Origin: CAYMOV01 sp964392085
GTDB taxonomy: Bacteria > Oederibacteriota > Muellerivitia > Muellerivitales > Muellerivitaceae
Assembly (NCBI GenBank): GCA_964392085.1
Contig: CAYMOV010000005.1
Span: 10,404 to 74,403, forward strand
Reading direction: 5' to 3'
DNA length: 64,000 bases
Shown: positions 1 through 8,009 of the stretch, piece by piece
Numbering within the stretch: the stretch's first letter is position 1
Layout of the letters: each line of letters begins with the position of its first letter
The notes under the pieces: generated by a model
Told to the model about the DNA's origin: nothing
Databases searched by the model: none
The model's input: the letters and a program-made list of their open reading frames with translations, nothing else
Made by a program: the position numbers and the translations under genes

Positions 1-77
1 GGCTTGAACTTCAACGTGACGTCGTCGAAGAGCGCCTTCTTGCCGAAGCGAAGGGTGAGGTTGGAGACGGAAATCAT
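1..77 (-). CDS. ABC-F family ATPase, N-terminal fragment cut by window edge
   Basis: Reading down from an ATG at 77 on the minus strand gives MISVSNLTLRFGKKALFDDV followed by TLKFK before the window ends. This is the characteristic first beta-strand region of ABC-F ATPases such as YbiT and EttA, just ahead of the Walker A motif, which lies outside the window. A GAGGA ribosome-binding site sits about five bases before the ATG. ABC-F proteins are cytoplasmic tandem ATPases that act on the ribosome. The gene is divergent from tamB with about 227 bp between them. Only 25 residues are visible, so the subfamily is not assignable; YbiT-like is the best guess from the opening residues. Confidence 0.72.
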   Translation of the reverse strand, partial: MISVSNLTLRFGKKALFDDVTLKFK

Positions 78-304
78 GAAATCCTCAAGGGAATCAAAAT
101 GGGAGGCTGGGGGGCCCCGGGCCGGTCCTGGAAGCCGGGATGATACACCTTCAGGGCCCTTTCACAACACCCGCCGGGACCGAAAAGAAGGCGGCGCGGG
201 GCCCCAACGGCCCAGCCCATCCCCCGGGGGACGTTGGACCGAAAACCCCCCAAGGGAGGTCCCAAAGAAAGGATAATGCGCGGACACCAACGGAAGTCAC
301 GGAC

Positions 305-3300
305 ATGGCCGACCCCCCCAAACGATCCCACCGCAAAGCCCTTCGACGGCTGGGGTATGCCCTCCTCTTGTTGGTTGCCCTCTTGGCGGCATTTTTAGGG
401 TTCCTCACCACGCCCCCGGGCGAGAGGCTCCTGAAGGGCTGGGCCGAGGAATCCCTCTCCTCGGCGCTTCGGACCCGGGTCAAAATCGGGTCCATCGAGA
501 CCGACCTCTTGAGCCGCCTGGTCCTCCGGGACGTGCGGTTGGAAGCGGGCCCACCGGACCACCCCGACCCCTTCGTCCGTTTCTCCGTGGGCCGGGTGGA
601 TTACCAGCCCCTCGCCTTCCTGTCGAAACGGTGGTTTGTGCGCAATGTCCGGGTGGAGGACCTCGACGCGGTGCTCCGGCGCCAGGAGGACGGCACCTGG
701 GAGTGGCCGTTCCTCCGCAAGAGCCCGGGGTCCCCATCCCAGGCCCCGAAGCCCAAGGGCTCGGGGTTCCAGGTCGACCTCCAAAAGGTGGAGTTGGCCC
801 GTTTCAAGGTCCGGTACGACAATGAGGCCACCGGCCTCCGGGCCGCGATCGAGGGACCCGGGGGATCCTTGGAGAAAACCGGCGCCGGATGGAAAGCCTC
901 GATGGACCTCACCCAGGTCCGCCTCCAAAACCAACGGGGGGCCGTGGTGGATGGCCAGGACCAGGGCCGGGTTGAGGCCGTCTGGTCACCGGAGAAGATC
1001 GAGTTGGAGCGCCTGGCCCTCACCCTCTTCGGCGGGAAGCTCTCGGCCCAAGGCACACTCTACCCGGGCGGGGTCATGAGGAAATTCCACCTCGCCCTGG
1101 CGGACGCCGACGCGGGGACCTTGGCGGCCTTCGCGCTCGGGAAAAAAACACCCTTTGAGGGTCGGCTCTCCTTCGACGCCGACCTCGACGGTTTGGTCTC
1201 GAAACCCCACAGCCTCACCTCAAGGGGACGCCTCACCCTGGACGACCAAACCCTCGGCGGTGATCCCCTGTTCACCTTGAACGCCGACTGGTCCCTCGCC
1301 CAAGGCCGCTTGGCCCTTTCCGCTTCCCAAGGCCCCAACGAGATCCTGCTGAGGGCCAGCTTGGACCGGGCCGACCGGTGGAGCGGGCTTTTCACCGGGT
1401 CCATCGCGGATCCCGGGCCGCCGGCCGGCCTCCTGGGGATCCCGAACGCCACGGGCCGTTTGGCCGCCACCGGCGACATCCGGGGATCCTTTTCCCGCCC
1501 TGAGGCGGACTTGGTCCTGTCGGGCGACAACGTCCGGTTGGACGGTTTCCCGGTGGACAGCCTGTCCGGCGGCCTCCTCCTCGGGACCGCGGGCGTCACG
1601 TTCCGCAAGGTCCAGGTCGACGGCGCCCTCCGTTCCCCCGATCCCGACCATCCGCTTTTGGGGCTCAAGTCCTGGTCCGGGGGCTTCCGTTACCACGCCG
1701 AGTTGGATGGGCCCTTGTCCGGACCCGAAGCCTCCCTGCGGGTTGATTTCACCCGGCCCGGCTTCGGCGGGATCAAGCTGGACCGGGCGGCCCTGCGGGC
1801 CACGATCCACCGGGGTGAACTCAAGCTGGACCTCTTCAAGGGCCAGCGGGATTTTGTGGTGGCCCAAGCCGTCGGGAGCCACTCCCTGAAAAAACGGACG
1901 GGTTCCCTCACGCTCTCCTTCCTGGAGGTCAAGACCAACAAACGCAAGGGACGGAACGACGCGGGTTTCGACCGCCTGATCCCGTTGGAGAAGCTGGGGC
2001 CCGGCCGGTCGGAAAACCTGGAACTGAAATGGGCCCTCCAGGACTCCGGGGGCTTCCGTTTGGAAGCCCAAGCCGACAGCCTCAAGCTGGACAAGGTCTG
2101 GGCCTTGGCCCCCTCCGCGGCCCAAGCCGAAGGCCTCCTGGGTGTCCGCTTGGTCCTCCAACGCGAGCCCGGGGTTCCCCATCCCGGCCCGCTTGAGGTC
2201 TCCGGGGGGGTCACCCTGAGGGACGGCGCCTGGCAGGCCCAACGGGACACGGCTCCGGTGGAGAACCTCCAAGCCGTGGTCTTGTTGGATAAGTCCCGGT
2301 TGGTCCTCCAGAAGCTCCAGGGAACCGTCCACGGCCTCGCCTTGGAGCTCAAGGGATCGGCGAACCTACCAGGGTCCCGTTCGGAGAGGAAATGGGGCCT
2401 CACGCTCCTGGCGGACCGCCGGGAAGCCGCGACGGCCTCGGGCACCTTCGCCCCGGATCGGTTGGAACTCCAGGTCGGCCTGGCGAAACTTCCCGCCCAG
2501 GCGTTGGAACCCTTCCTCCCTTTCTTTTCCGGCATGGGTGGGGAACTCACCGGGCGGTTCAAGATCTCGGGAACCCCTTCTTCCCCCCGGTTGAACGGTC
2601 CCCTCACCGTGGAGGACCTCTCGTTCTTTCTCCCGATCCTCAACGCGAAAATCACCCAAGGAAACCTCACGGCGGCGTTCAACGGGCAACGGCTTGACTT
2701 GGCGGAATCCAAGCTCCTGTTCAACGGGGGCCCCGTCACCCTCCAAGGCGGGTGGGACTGGGGCCAGGGTCAGGAGGATTTCGGGGTCGAGGCGAACTTC
2801 GCCAAGGTCAAGGTCGACCTGCCCCACCTCCTGTCCGGGACCATCGATACCGGGCGGGCATCCTGGAAATCCTCCGAGGGAGGGTACCTCCTGGAGGGCG
2901 ACCTGGATCTGGCCTCCGCGAAATGGCAGAAGGACTTCGCGGTTTCGGAGCCTTCCTCCCCGCCGGACCTGCCGCCTTTCCTGGCCCAAACGCGGTTTTC
3001 GGTCCGCTTCCGGGGGACCCATGACGCCTACCTCGACAACAACTGGGGACGGATCGAGGTGGACGCCGACGCCGCCCTGGCCGGCACCTGGGCCGCCCCG
3101 ACCCTGCTGGGCCAGTTCCAGGCCCTGGGCGGCAAGGTCTTCTACCTCGACCGGAAGTTCAACGTGGCCGAGGGGTCGGCGCAGTTCAACGACGCCACCC
3201 AGGTAAACCCCCTTCTTCACCTTTTGGCGGAAACCACCGTCCGGTCCTACGGCCTCACGGGAACGCCCTTGGACTACTCCGTCGTCCTGTCCATCGACGG

Positions 3301-3766
3301 TCCACTGGACCAGATGAGGCTCAACCTCATCTCCGACCCCGTGCTGGACTCCGCCGACATCGTCTCGCTCCTCACCCTGGGAGCCACCCGCAACCAGATC
3401 CTCGTGAGGAACCCCGGGGGGCCCGCCGCCGGGGACCAGATCGTCAGCCGGGCGGGGTCCTTCACGACGAACACCCTGGCGGACTATTCCGCCCGGAAGG
3501 TCGGGCGGATCATCGGTTTGGAGGACCTCAGCGTGGAGGGCAACCTCTGGGGGGCCGGGGGCGCGTCCACCACCGATCCACGAATCAGCGCCACCACCCG
3601 GGTCAGCGACCGGATCAGCGTGACCTACAGCACTTCAGCGGGCCGGGACCTCAACCAATCGGTCAAGGTCGGTTATTACCTATCCAACCGGTTCTCCGTG
3701 GTCACCCAGGCCGGCCAAACGGGCGCCTCCAGCCTCGACCTCAGCTATCGGATGCTCTTCAAATGA
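305..3766 (+). CDS. tamB: TamB-like translocation and assembly module protein (DUF490)
   Basis: A protein of about 1153 aa. It begins with a basic stretch (KRSHRKALRRLGY) and one transmembrane anchor (ALLLLVALLAAFLGFL), followed by a very long beta-rich periplasmic region. The C-terminal part carries the DUF490/TamB pattern, including a GGKVFYLDRKFNVAEG-type strand and an ending typical of the family (YYLSNRFSVVTQAG, LDLSYRMLFK). Members are inner-membrane-anchored hydrophobic-groove proteins that span the periplasm and work with TamA/BamA in outer-membrane biogenesis and lipid transport. The start at 305 was chosen because the signal anchor follows directly and a GGAAG sits eight bases upstream; an in-frame ATG at 140 would add a low-complexity leader. 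Its last four bases (ATGA) overlap the possible start of the next gene. Confidence 0.9.
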   Translation: MADPPKRSHRKALRRLGYALLLLVALLAAFLGFLTTPPGERLLKGWAEESLSSALRTRVKIGSIETDLLSRLVLRDVRLEAGPPDHPDPFVRFSVGRVDYQPLAFLSKRWFVRNVRVEDLDAVLRRQEDGTWEWPFLRKSPGSPSQAPKPKGSGFQVDLQKVELARFKVRYDNEATGLRAAIEGPGGSLEKTGAGWKASMDLTQVRLQNQRGAVVDGQDQGRVEAVWSPEKIELERLALTLFGGKLSAQGTLYPGGVMRKFHLALADADAGTLAAFALGKKTPFEGRLSFDADLDGLVSKPHSLTSRGRLTLDDQTLGGDPLFTLNADWSLAQGRLALSASQGPNEILLRASLDRADRWSGLFTGSIADPGPPAGLLGIPNATGRLAATGDIRGSFSRPEADLVLSGDNVRLDGFPVDSLSGGLLLGTAGVTFRKVQVDGALRSPDPDHPLLGLKSWSGGFRYHAELDGPLSGPEASLRVDFTRPGFGGIKLDRAALRATIHRGELKLDLFKGQRDFVVAQAVGSHSLKKRTGSLTLSFLEVKTNKRKGRNDAGFDRLIPLEKLGPGRSENLELKWALQDSGGFRLEAQADSLKLDKVWALAPSAAQAEGLLGVRLVLQREPGVPHPGPLEVSGGVTLRDGAWQAQRDTAPVENLQAVVLLDKSRLVLQKLQGTVHGLALELKGSANLPGSRSERKWGLTLLADRREAATASGTFAPDRLELQVGLAKLPAQALEPFLPFFSGMGGELTGRFKISGTPSSPRLNGPLTVEDLSFFLPILNAKITQGNLTAAFNGQRLDLAESKLLFNGGPVTLQGGWDWGQGQEDFGVEANFAKVKVDLPHLLSGTIDTGRASWKSSEGGYLLEGDLDLASAKWQKDFAVSEPSSPPDLPPFLAQTRFSVRFRGTHDAYLDNNWGRIEVDADAALAGTWAAPTLLGQFQALGGKVFYLDRKFNVAEGSAQFNDATQVNPLLHLLAETTVRSYGLTGTPLDYSVVLSIDGPLDQMRLNLISDPVLDSADIVSLLTLGATRNQILVRNPGGPAAGDQIVSRAGSFTTNTLADYSARKVGRIIGLEDLSVEGNLWGAGGASTTDPRISATTRVSDRISVTYSTSAGRDLNQSVKVGYYLSNRFSVVTQAGQTGASSLDLSYRMLFK

Positions 3767-5850
3767 CCCGGCCCCCTTCACCGAATCCTCAACAGGACGG
3801 TTTGTCCTGGGTCCATGAAATGGGGGCCGCCCTCATTTCCCCGCGCGGGCCCTGCCCGCGGATGCCCAAAACAATGGTGAGGGGGCGGAAAATGAACCCC
3901 AACGACACAATGGCCCGGGTTGGGCGATCCCTGAATTTCCCATGCTCCAAGATGCGCGGTCATTCCGAGGGAGGGGACGACTTGCCCGGCGTAACCGAAG
4001 GCGAAGATGGGAACGGCGCCGACGGGGAATCCGCATTTGCCGGGGGCGCATTAGGCCTTCCGGTTAAAGCGGTCCTGCTTTGCCTCCTCTTTTTATGGCC
4101 CGCCCTCCCGGCCCGCGCGGTCCTGGTCGCCTCCCGGAACCTCCGGGTCGGTTCCTTGACGTTCGAGGGGAACGAGGCCTTTTCCGACGGGACCCTCCGG
4201 AAGGTCTGCCTCACCCAACCTTCCGGGCTCTTCCACAAGACGGAATACCTTCCCGACGTCCTGGAAAAGGACCTGGTCCGCCTGGCCGATTTTTACCACC
4301 GACGTGGATTCCTCCAGGCGGGCGTGGAGGACAAGGAGGTCACGGTCTCGAAGGACGGCCGGAAGGCCGACCTGACCGTCTGGGTCTATGAGGGGCCCGA
4401 AAGCCGGATCGGCGCCATCCGGTTCGAGGGCATCCACGCCTTCACGGCGAAGAAGATTTTGGGGTTGTCCGGGTTGAAAACCGGTGAACCATTGGACCGG
4501 GACCAGGTGGAATCGGCCATCCGGAACCTGTCCCAGGCCTACCTTAATGAAGGTTACCTGGAAGCCGTGATCCTCCCCGAGAACCGGTGGGAACCGCCGA
4601 AGACAGACCCGGTGCTGGTCTTCAAGATCTCCGAGGGTCCCCTCTGCCGCCTTTGGGGCATCACCCTGTCGGGTCTCACCCGGTCCCGGGACTGGGTCGT
4701 GCGGAGGGAATTCAGGATCCGACCGGGCGAAGCGCTCAAGTGGAACCAGGTGGAAAAAGCCCAACAACGGCTCTACCTCACCGGAATCTTCCAAACCGTC
4801 TACGCGCGGCCGGTCACCGCGCCTTCCCCCGCACCGGAGGGGTCCCGCGTCCTGGCGCTGGAGGTCCGGGAAAACAAGCCGAAGGAACTCGACCTCAGCA
4901 CCGGCTGGAGCACCGAGGAGCACCTCCGGGGCAAGGCCACCTTCTCGAACATCAACCTGTTCGGGCGCGCCCGCCAGTTCACCGTCACGGCCACGGCCAG
5001 CCGCCTGCTCCAAAGGCTCGACGGGACCTACACCGTCCCCTGGACCCTCGGGGTGCCCTGGTTCACCAGCCTGAACCTTTTCGGCGAGATCCAGAACCAG
5101 CCGGGCTATTCCCTCCGCACCGGGGGCGGCCTCTTCTCCTTCGGCCGCCACCTGTCCTCGATCTCCCAGGTCCAACTGACCTACCGGCACGAGAACGCCT
5201 TCCTTTCCTCGGTGGTGGTGGTGCCGGCGCCCGACATCTCCCTGAACTTCATCCGGTCCTTCGGCCTTTCCCTCTTATTGGACGAACGGGACAACTTCGT
5301 GAGCACCCAGCGCGGCCTTTACCTCAACGCCTCCGCCGAGATGTCCGGGTCGTTCCTCCATGGGTCGGACACCTTCTTCAAGGCCACGGGGGCCTTCAAG
5401 TGGTTCCATCCCGTCACCTCCTCCACGGTCATCGGCACCGCGGCCCAGGTCGGTTGGGTCGGGAACTACCGGAGCCTGAACCCGATCCCCTTGAGCGAGC
5501 TCTTCTACGCCGGCGGGTCCAACGCCCTTCGGGGGTTCCCCTACCAGGGCGCGGGCCCGCTGGACCCGCAGCGCGTCCCCCTCGGCGGCCAGTTCGAGCT
5601 GGTGTTGAACGCCGCGGAACTGCGCCAGAGGGTCTGGAAATGGTTGGGGGTCGTGGGGTTCTTCGACGCGGGCAACATCTTCCCCAACCTCGACAAGATC
5701 CGTTGGGGGGACATCCGCACCACCGGGGGCTGGGGCCTCCGCCTCACGACCAAGTTGGGCGTGCTCCGGGCGGACCAAGGGTTCATCGTGAACCCGCGCC
5801 CGGGCGAAAAGCGGCAGGTGATCTATTTGAACGTGGGGCAGGCGTTTTGA
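3763..5850 (+). CDS. Outer membrane assembly factor of the BamA/TamA (Omp85) family
   Basis: Omp85-family outer-membrane beta-barrel. A signal peptide (about residues 98-119, core VKAVLLCLLFLWPALPARA) is followed by POTRA-like domains (SLTFEGNEAFSDGTLRKV, IGAIRFEGIHAFTAKKIL, WGITLSGLTRSRDWVVRREF). A 16-strand barrel comes next, with the loop-6 motif GGSNALRGFPYQG, and the protein ends in aromatic Phe as outer-membrane proteins do. It overlaps tamB by ATGA, so the pair is probably translationally coupled and acts as a TamA-TamB-like machine. The true start is unclear. The first 97 residues before the signal peptide are low-complexity and may be an intergenic stretch that is open by chance. An in-frame TTG at 3982, preceded by GGAGGGG, gives a more usual leader. 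Confidence 0.88.
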   Translation: MTRPPSPNPQQDGLSWVHEMGAALISPRGPCPRMPKTMVRGRKMNPNDTMARVGRSLNFPCSKMRGHSEGGDDLPGVTEGEDGNGADGESAFAGGALGLPVKAVLLCLLFLWPALPARAVLVASRNLRVGSLTFEGNEAFSDGTLRKVCLTQPSGLFHKTEYLPDVLEKDLVRLADFYHRRGFLQAGVEDKEVTVSKDGRKADLTVWVYEGPESRIGAIRFEGIHAFTAKKILGLSGLKTGEPLDRDQVESAIRNLSQAYLNEGYLEAVILPENRWEPPKTDPVLVFKISEGPLCRLWGITLSGLTRSRDWVVRREFRIRPGEALKWNQVEKAQQRLYLTGIFQTVYARPVTAPSPAPEGSRVLALEVRENKPKELDLSTGWSTEEHLRGKATFSNINLFGRARQFTVTATASRLLQRLDGTYTVPWTLGVPWFTSLNLFGEIQNQPGYSLRTGGGLFSFGRHLSSISQVQLTYRHENAFLSSVVVVPAPDISLNFIRSFGLSLLLDERDNFVSTQRGLYLNASAEMSGSFLHGSDTFFKATGAFKWFHPVTSSTVIGTAAQVGWVGNYRSLNPIPLSELFYAGGSNALRGFPYQGAGPLDPQRVPLGGQFELVLNAAELRQRVWKWLGVVGFFDAGNIFPNLDKIRWGDIRTTGGWGLRLTTKLGVLRADQGFIVNPRPGEKRQVIYLNVGQAF

Positions 5851-5856
5851 CGGCAG

Positions 5857-6009
5857 CTGTCAGCGGTCAGCTCTCGGCGGTTGGCATAAATGCAGAAAAC
5901 GAACAGCACCGGCTGGCGGTCAACTCAAAGCCGGAATACCCCCAAATACATTTGTTTCCGCCGTCATGAGGGTTTAGCCGACGGCCGACCACTGACAGCC
6001 GACCGCCGC
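5857..6009. repeat. Imperfect inverted-repeat element
   Basis: The gap after the Omp85 gene is bounded by two arms, 5857-5885 and 5977-6009. Each contains variants of CTGTCAGYGGTCRGC and CGGCGGTYGGC, and about 18 of 24 aligned positions pair. The arms enclose an AT-richer loop containing no reading frame of note. The layout resembles a miniature inverted-repeat element or a remnant of one; no encoded transposase is nearby. Confidence 0.45.
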
Positions 6010-6043
6010 TTGTCATAGAATCTTCCATTCCCCCGGAGGCCCC

Positions 6044-6523
6044 ATGGACGCCGAAGCCAAGAAACACCTTCTCCGCCAGATCCCCCACGCGGTGTACGTG
6101 ATCACCTGCCAGGCCCATGGCCAAACGGTCGCCTCCACGGTCACTTGGGCGACCCAGGCCTCCTTTGAGCCGCCCTTGGTGGCGATCTGCCTGAAGCGCG
6201 ATTCCGCCACCTACCATGCCGTCCAGGCCGCCCAGTGCTTCGTCCTCAACTTTTTGGGGGAGGGCCAGAAGGACCTGGCGCAGAAGTTCTTCAAGCACGT
6301 GGAACCTGAGGGATTCACCCTGGCCGGGGTGCCCTTCCAGCCGAGCCCCACCTTCCGGTTCCCCGTCTTCCCCGACATGGCGGGCCACCTGGAGTGCCGG
6401 GTCCTGTCGGCGGTGGAGAAGGGCGACCATGGCGTGGTGGTGGCCGAATGTCTGGAGGCCGCGAAAGGCGAAGGTAAGGGGATCCTTCTGCTTTCGACCA
6501 CCGGCTGGAACTACGGGGGATAA
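6044..6523 (+). CDS. Flavin reductase-like FMN-binding split-barrel protein
   Basis: 159 aa, cytoplasmic, no signal or membrane segment. The sequence follows the flavin reductase-like (DIM6/NTAB) pattern: a start AEAKKHLLRQIPHAVYVIT, a core TVASTVTWATQASFEPPLVA with the conserved Ser/Thr-rich FMN phosphate-binding stretch, then SATYHAVQAAQCFVLNFLGE and a late strand HLECRVLSAVEKGDHGVVVA. Members bind FMN and reduce flavins with NAD(P)H or act as small FMN oxidoreductases; the substrate here cannot be told. A GGAGG lies six bases before the ATG. The gene stands alone and is followed within 15 bases by a strong hairpin terminator. Confidence 0.85.
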   Translation: MDAEAKKHLLRQIPHAVYVITCQAHGQTVASTVTWATQASFEPPLVAICLKRDSATYHAVQAAQCFVLNFLGEGQKDLAQKFFKHVEPEGFTLAGVPFQPSPTFRFPVFPDMAGHLECRVLSAVEKGDHGVVVAECLEAAKGEGKGILLLSTTGWNYGG

Positions 6524-6536
6524 AGACGACCCCTAA

Positions 6537-6578
6537 AACGCAAAAGGCCCCCGGGGTTCCCCAGGGGCCTTTTGCGTT
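6537..6578. terminator. Bidirectional hairpin terminator
   Basis: Perfect 15-bp arms (AACGCAAAAGGCCCC and GGGGCCTTTTGCGTT) around a 12-base loop. The stem carries an A-tract on one side and a T-tract on the other, so it can end both the flavin reductase transcript and the small minus-strand ORF that converges on it. Confidence 0.8.
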
Positions 6579-6595
6579 TAGGATCCAAACGACGG

Positions 6596-6682
6596 TTATT
6601 TCTTGTCGATTTGTCCTTCAGCGTCGGAGGCGATTTCGTCGGCAATGGACCGGAGGATTTCGCGGAGTTGGTCGTCGAGCAT
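6596..6682 (-). CDS. Possible 28-aa acidic small protein
   Basis: Reading from an ATG at 6682 on the minus strand gives MLDDQLREILRSIADEIASD followed by AEGQIDKK and a stop. The ATG has a near-perfect ribosome-binding site (GGGGAGGA, five-base spacing), and the frame ends just before a hairpin terminator. The peptide is predicted to be an amphipathic, acidic helix. No family is recognised. The combination of Shine-Dalgarno sequence, compact frame and terminator is the only evidence that it is real. Confidence 0.45.
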   Translation of the reverse strand: MLDDQLREILRSIADEIASDAEGQIDKK

Positions 6683-6904
6683 GGTGTCCTCCCCAACTTG
6701 GACTAAAACCGGATTGAGGTGTTGCCTCGGGGCACATAGAGGCAGAGCCCCTACGAGAGTGCGCATCAGAGATCCGCGCTACAACTTTTAGACCACCCTC
6801 AAGGGTTTTATTCCCTGAATCCAGTCGGAATTATTCGGAACCTCGGGGACGTCAAAGCGCTTCCCGGCGGGACACCGGAATGGGAGGGAATATGGGCCGG
6901 GAGA

Positions 6905-7303
6905 TCAGACGGAGAACTTCATCCGGATCAGGAGGATGATCGAGGCCACCGCCAGGAACAGCAGGAGCATCAAGGCGATGGCTTTCAGGCTCTCAATGAC
7001 GGTCTTGGTGACTTCCAAGATCCACTCGTCCCGGGACATGTCGTCCGACCGGTCCTTCTTGGTCCTGGCGAAGCGGGTGAACCGCTCCAACTCGTCCACC
7101 AGCACGCCCCTCGACAGCCCCATGACATAGACCGAGAGGTAGATCAGGGTTTTCCAGGCGTTCCAGAAATCGAGGGTGAGGGCCTTGATCGCCAGGTCCT
7201 CGAAGGGGCCCCTGAAGACGGCCAGGGTCAGGAAGCAAACCAGAAGCGAGACCAATATCTTGGCGAGCAGGAGGCTTTGGACCATGGTGGCGTTTCCTTT
7301 CAT
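6905..7303 (-). CDS. Small integral membrane protein of unknown function
   Basis: 132 aa. Hydrophobic segments lie at about residues 8-30 (SLLLAKILVSLLVCFLTLAVF), 47-63 (AWKTLIYLSVYVMGLSR) and 107-127 (AIALMLLLFLAVASIILLIR). A charged cytoplasmic-looking loop (DELERFTRFARTKKDRSDD) lies between the second and third. No catalytic or binding motif and no recognisable family. A second in-frame ATG (residue 7) is possible. A TGATAAT -10-like element lies in the short leader upstream. It is followed downstream by a non-coding gap and no obvious operon partner. Confidence 0.75.
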   Translation of the reverse strand: MKGNATMVQSLLLAKILVSLLVCFLTLAVFRGPFEDLAIKALTLDFWNAWKTLIYLSVYVMGLSRGVLVDELERFTRFARTKKDRSDDMSRDEWILEVTKTVIESLKAIALMLLLFLAVASIILLIRMKFSV

Positions 7304-7400
7304 ACCGACGGCCCATTATCAGCGGATTTACCTGAATTGAACATGTCCGAAATCAATCGGATCCTCCCACACCCGTCTAGTGGCTGTGGAAATGGCGCCC

Positions 7401-7928
7401 TCAACCCAGCGTGAATCCGCAGCGGCGACATGGGTCCATCTCAGGGTTCCAGGCGTAGGATTTGCCGGGCACCTTCACCGCCAGGAGTGGCTCCAGGGCC
7501 TTCCGAAATTCACCCCGGTGGGCCTCATCGTTGGGGGCCGCTAAACGGTCATTCAGGAAAATCTCAAAATGCCCCAAGTCGAACTGGAGTTTCCCCGCGG
7601 TGGCCTTCTCCAACAGGGCGGCGGCCTGTTGGGCCGTCCCGAAGGCGAACTCGAGGGCCGCTGCGGCATCGGGTTGTGGGGGCCTCTTGAGGGTCACCAG
7701 CAGTCCCCGTCGGCCGCCCTCCTCATCCAGGCTCACGTTGGCCTCATGGGCGATCAAGAGGATCCCGGGGCCCTGGTGCATATGGGTGTATTCGGCCACG
7801 TCGATCAACAGGAGGCCCGGCAGGAGTTGGTCCTGGATGATCTTATGGAAATGGGGGATCAGGTCCCGAAGGGGCAGGGCCTGTCCCTTCGAGGCCAGGA
7901 TCTTCACGCCGAGCTTGGTCAAATCCAT
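7401..7928 (-). CDS. Conserved-looking protein of unknown function
   Basis: 175 aa, soluble, no signal. It opens with MDLTKLGVKILASKGQALPL and continues as an alpha/beta protein with a strand pair (LLLIDVAEYTHMHQGPGILL, GRRGLLVTLKRPP) and an Ala/Leu-rich helical part. It ends in PCRRCGFTLG; the two Cys are in a CxxC arrangement that might bind a metal, but there is no matching second pair. It lies 81 bp downstream of the nitrite/sulfite reductase on the same strand and may be cotranscribed with it. No function is proposed. Confidence 0.7.
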   Translation of the reverse strand: MDLTKLGVKILASKGQALPLRDLIPHFHKIIQDQLLPGLLLIDVAEYTHMHQGPGILLIAHEANVSLDEEGGRRGLLVTLKRPPQPDAAAALEFAFGTAQQAAALLEKATAGKLQFDLGHFEIFLNDRLAAPNDEAHRGEFRKALEPLLAVKVPGKSYAWNPEMDPCRRCGFTLG

Positions 7929-7949
7929 TTAAGTCCCCTTCAAAAGCAG

Positions 7950-7996
7950 TTTTGAGTTTTAAATTTTAAGTCGGCTTAAAACTCAAAATTTAAAAT
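7950..7996. repeat. AT-rich inverted repeat
   Basis: TTGAGTTTTAA (7952-7962) and TTAAAACTCAA (7976-7986) form a perfect 11-bp inverted repeat within a strikingly AT-rich pocket in otherwise GC-rich DNA. It could be a hairpin between the reductase gene and its downstream neighbour or a fragment of a dispersed repeat. Confidence 0.5.
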
Positions 7997-8009
7997 CGAG
8001 AACTTCAGT

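Noticed and set aside
395..3220. Long minus-strand open frames opposite tamB (for example 395-934, 1220-2332 and 2366-3220)
   Set aside because: They are frame shadows produced by high GC content; their composition (Gly, Arg and Pro rich) and lack of ribosome-binding sites mark them as non-coding.
4587..5969. 460-codon plus-strand frame inside the Omp85 gene
   Set aside because: Out-of-frame shadow rich in Arg, Pro and Gly; the Omp85 frame has all family motifs.
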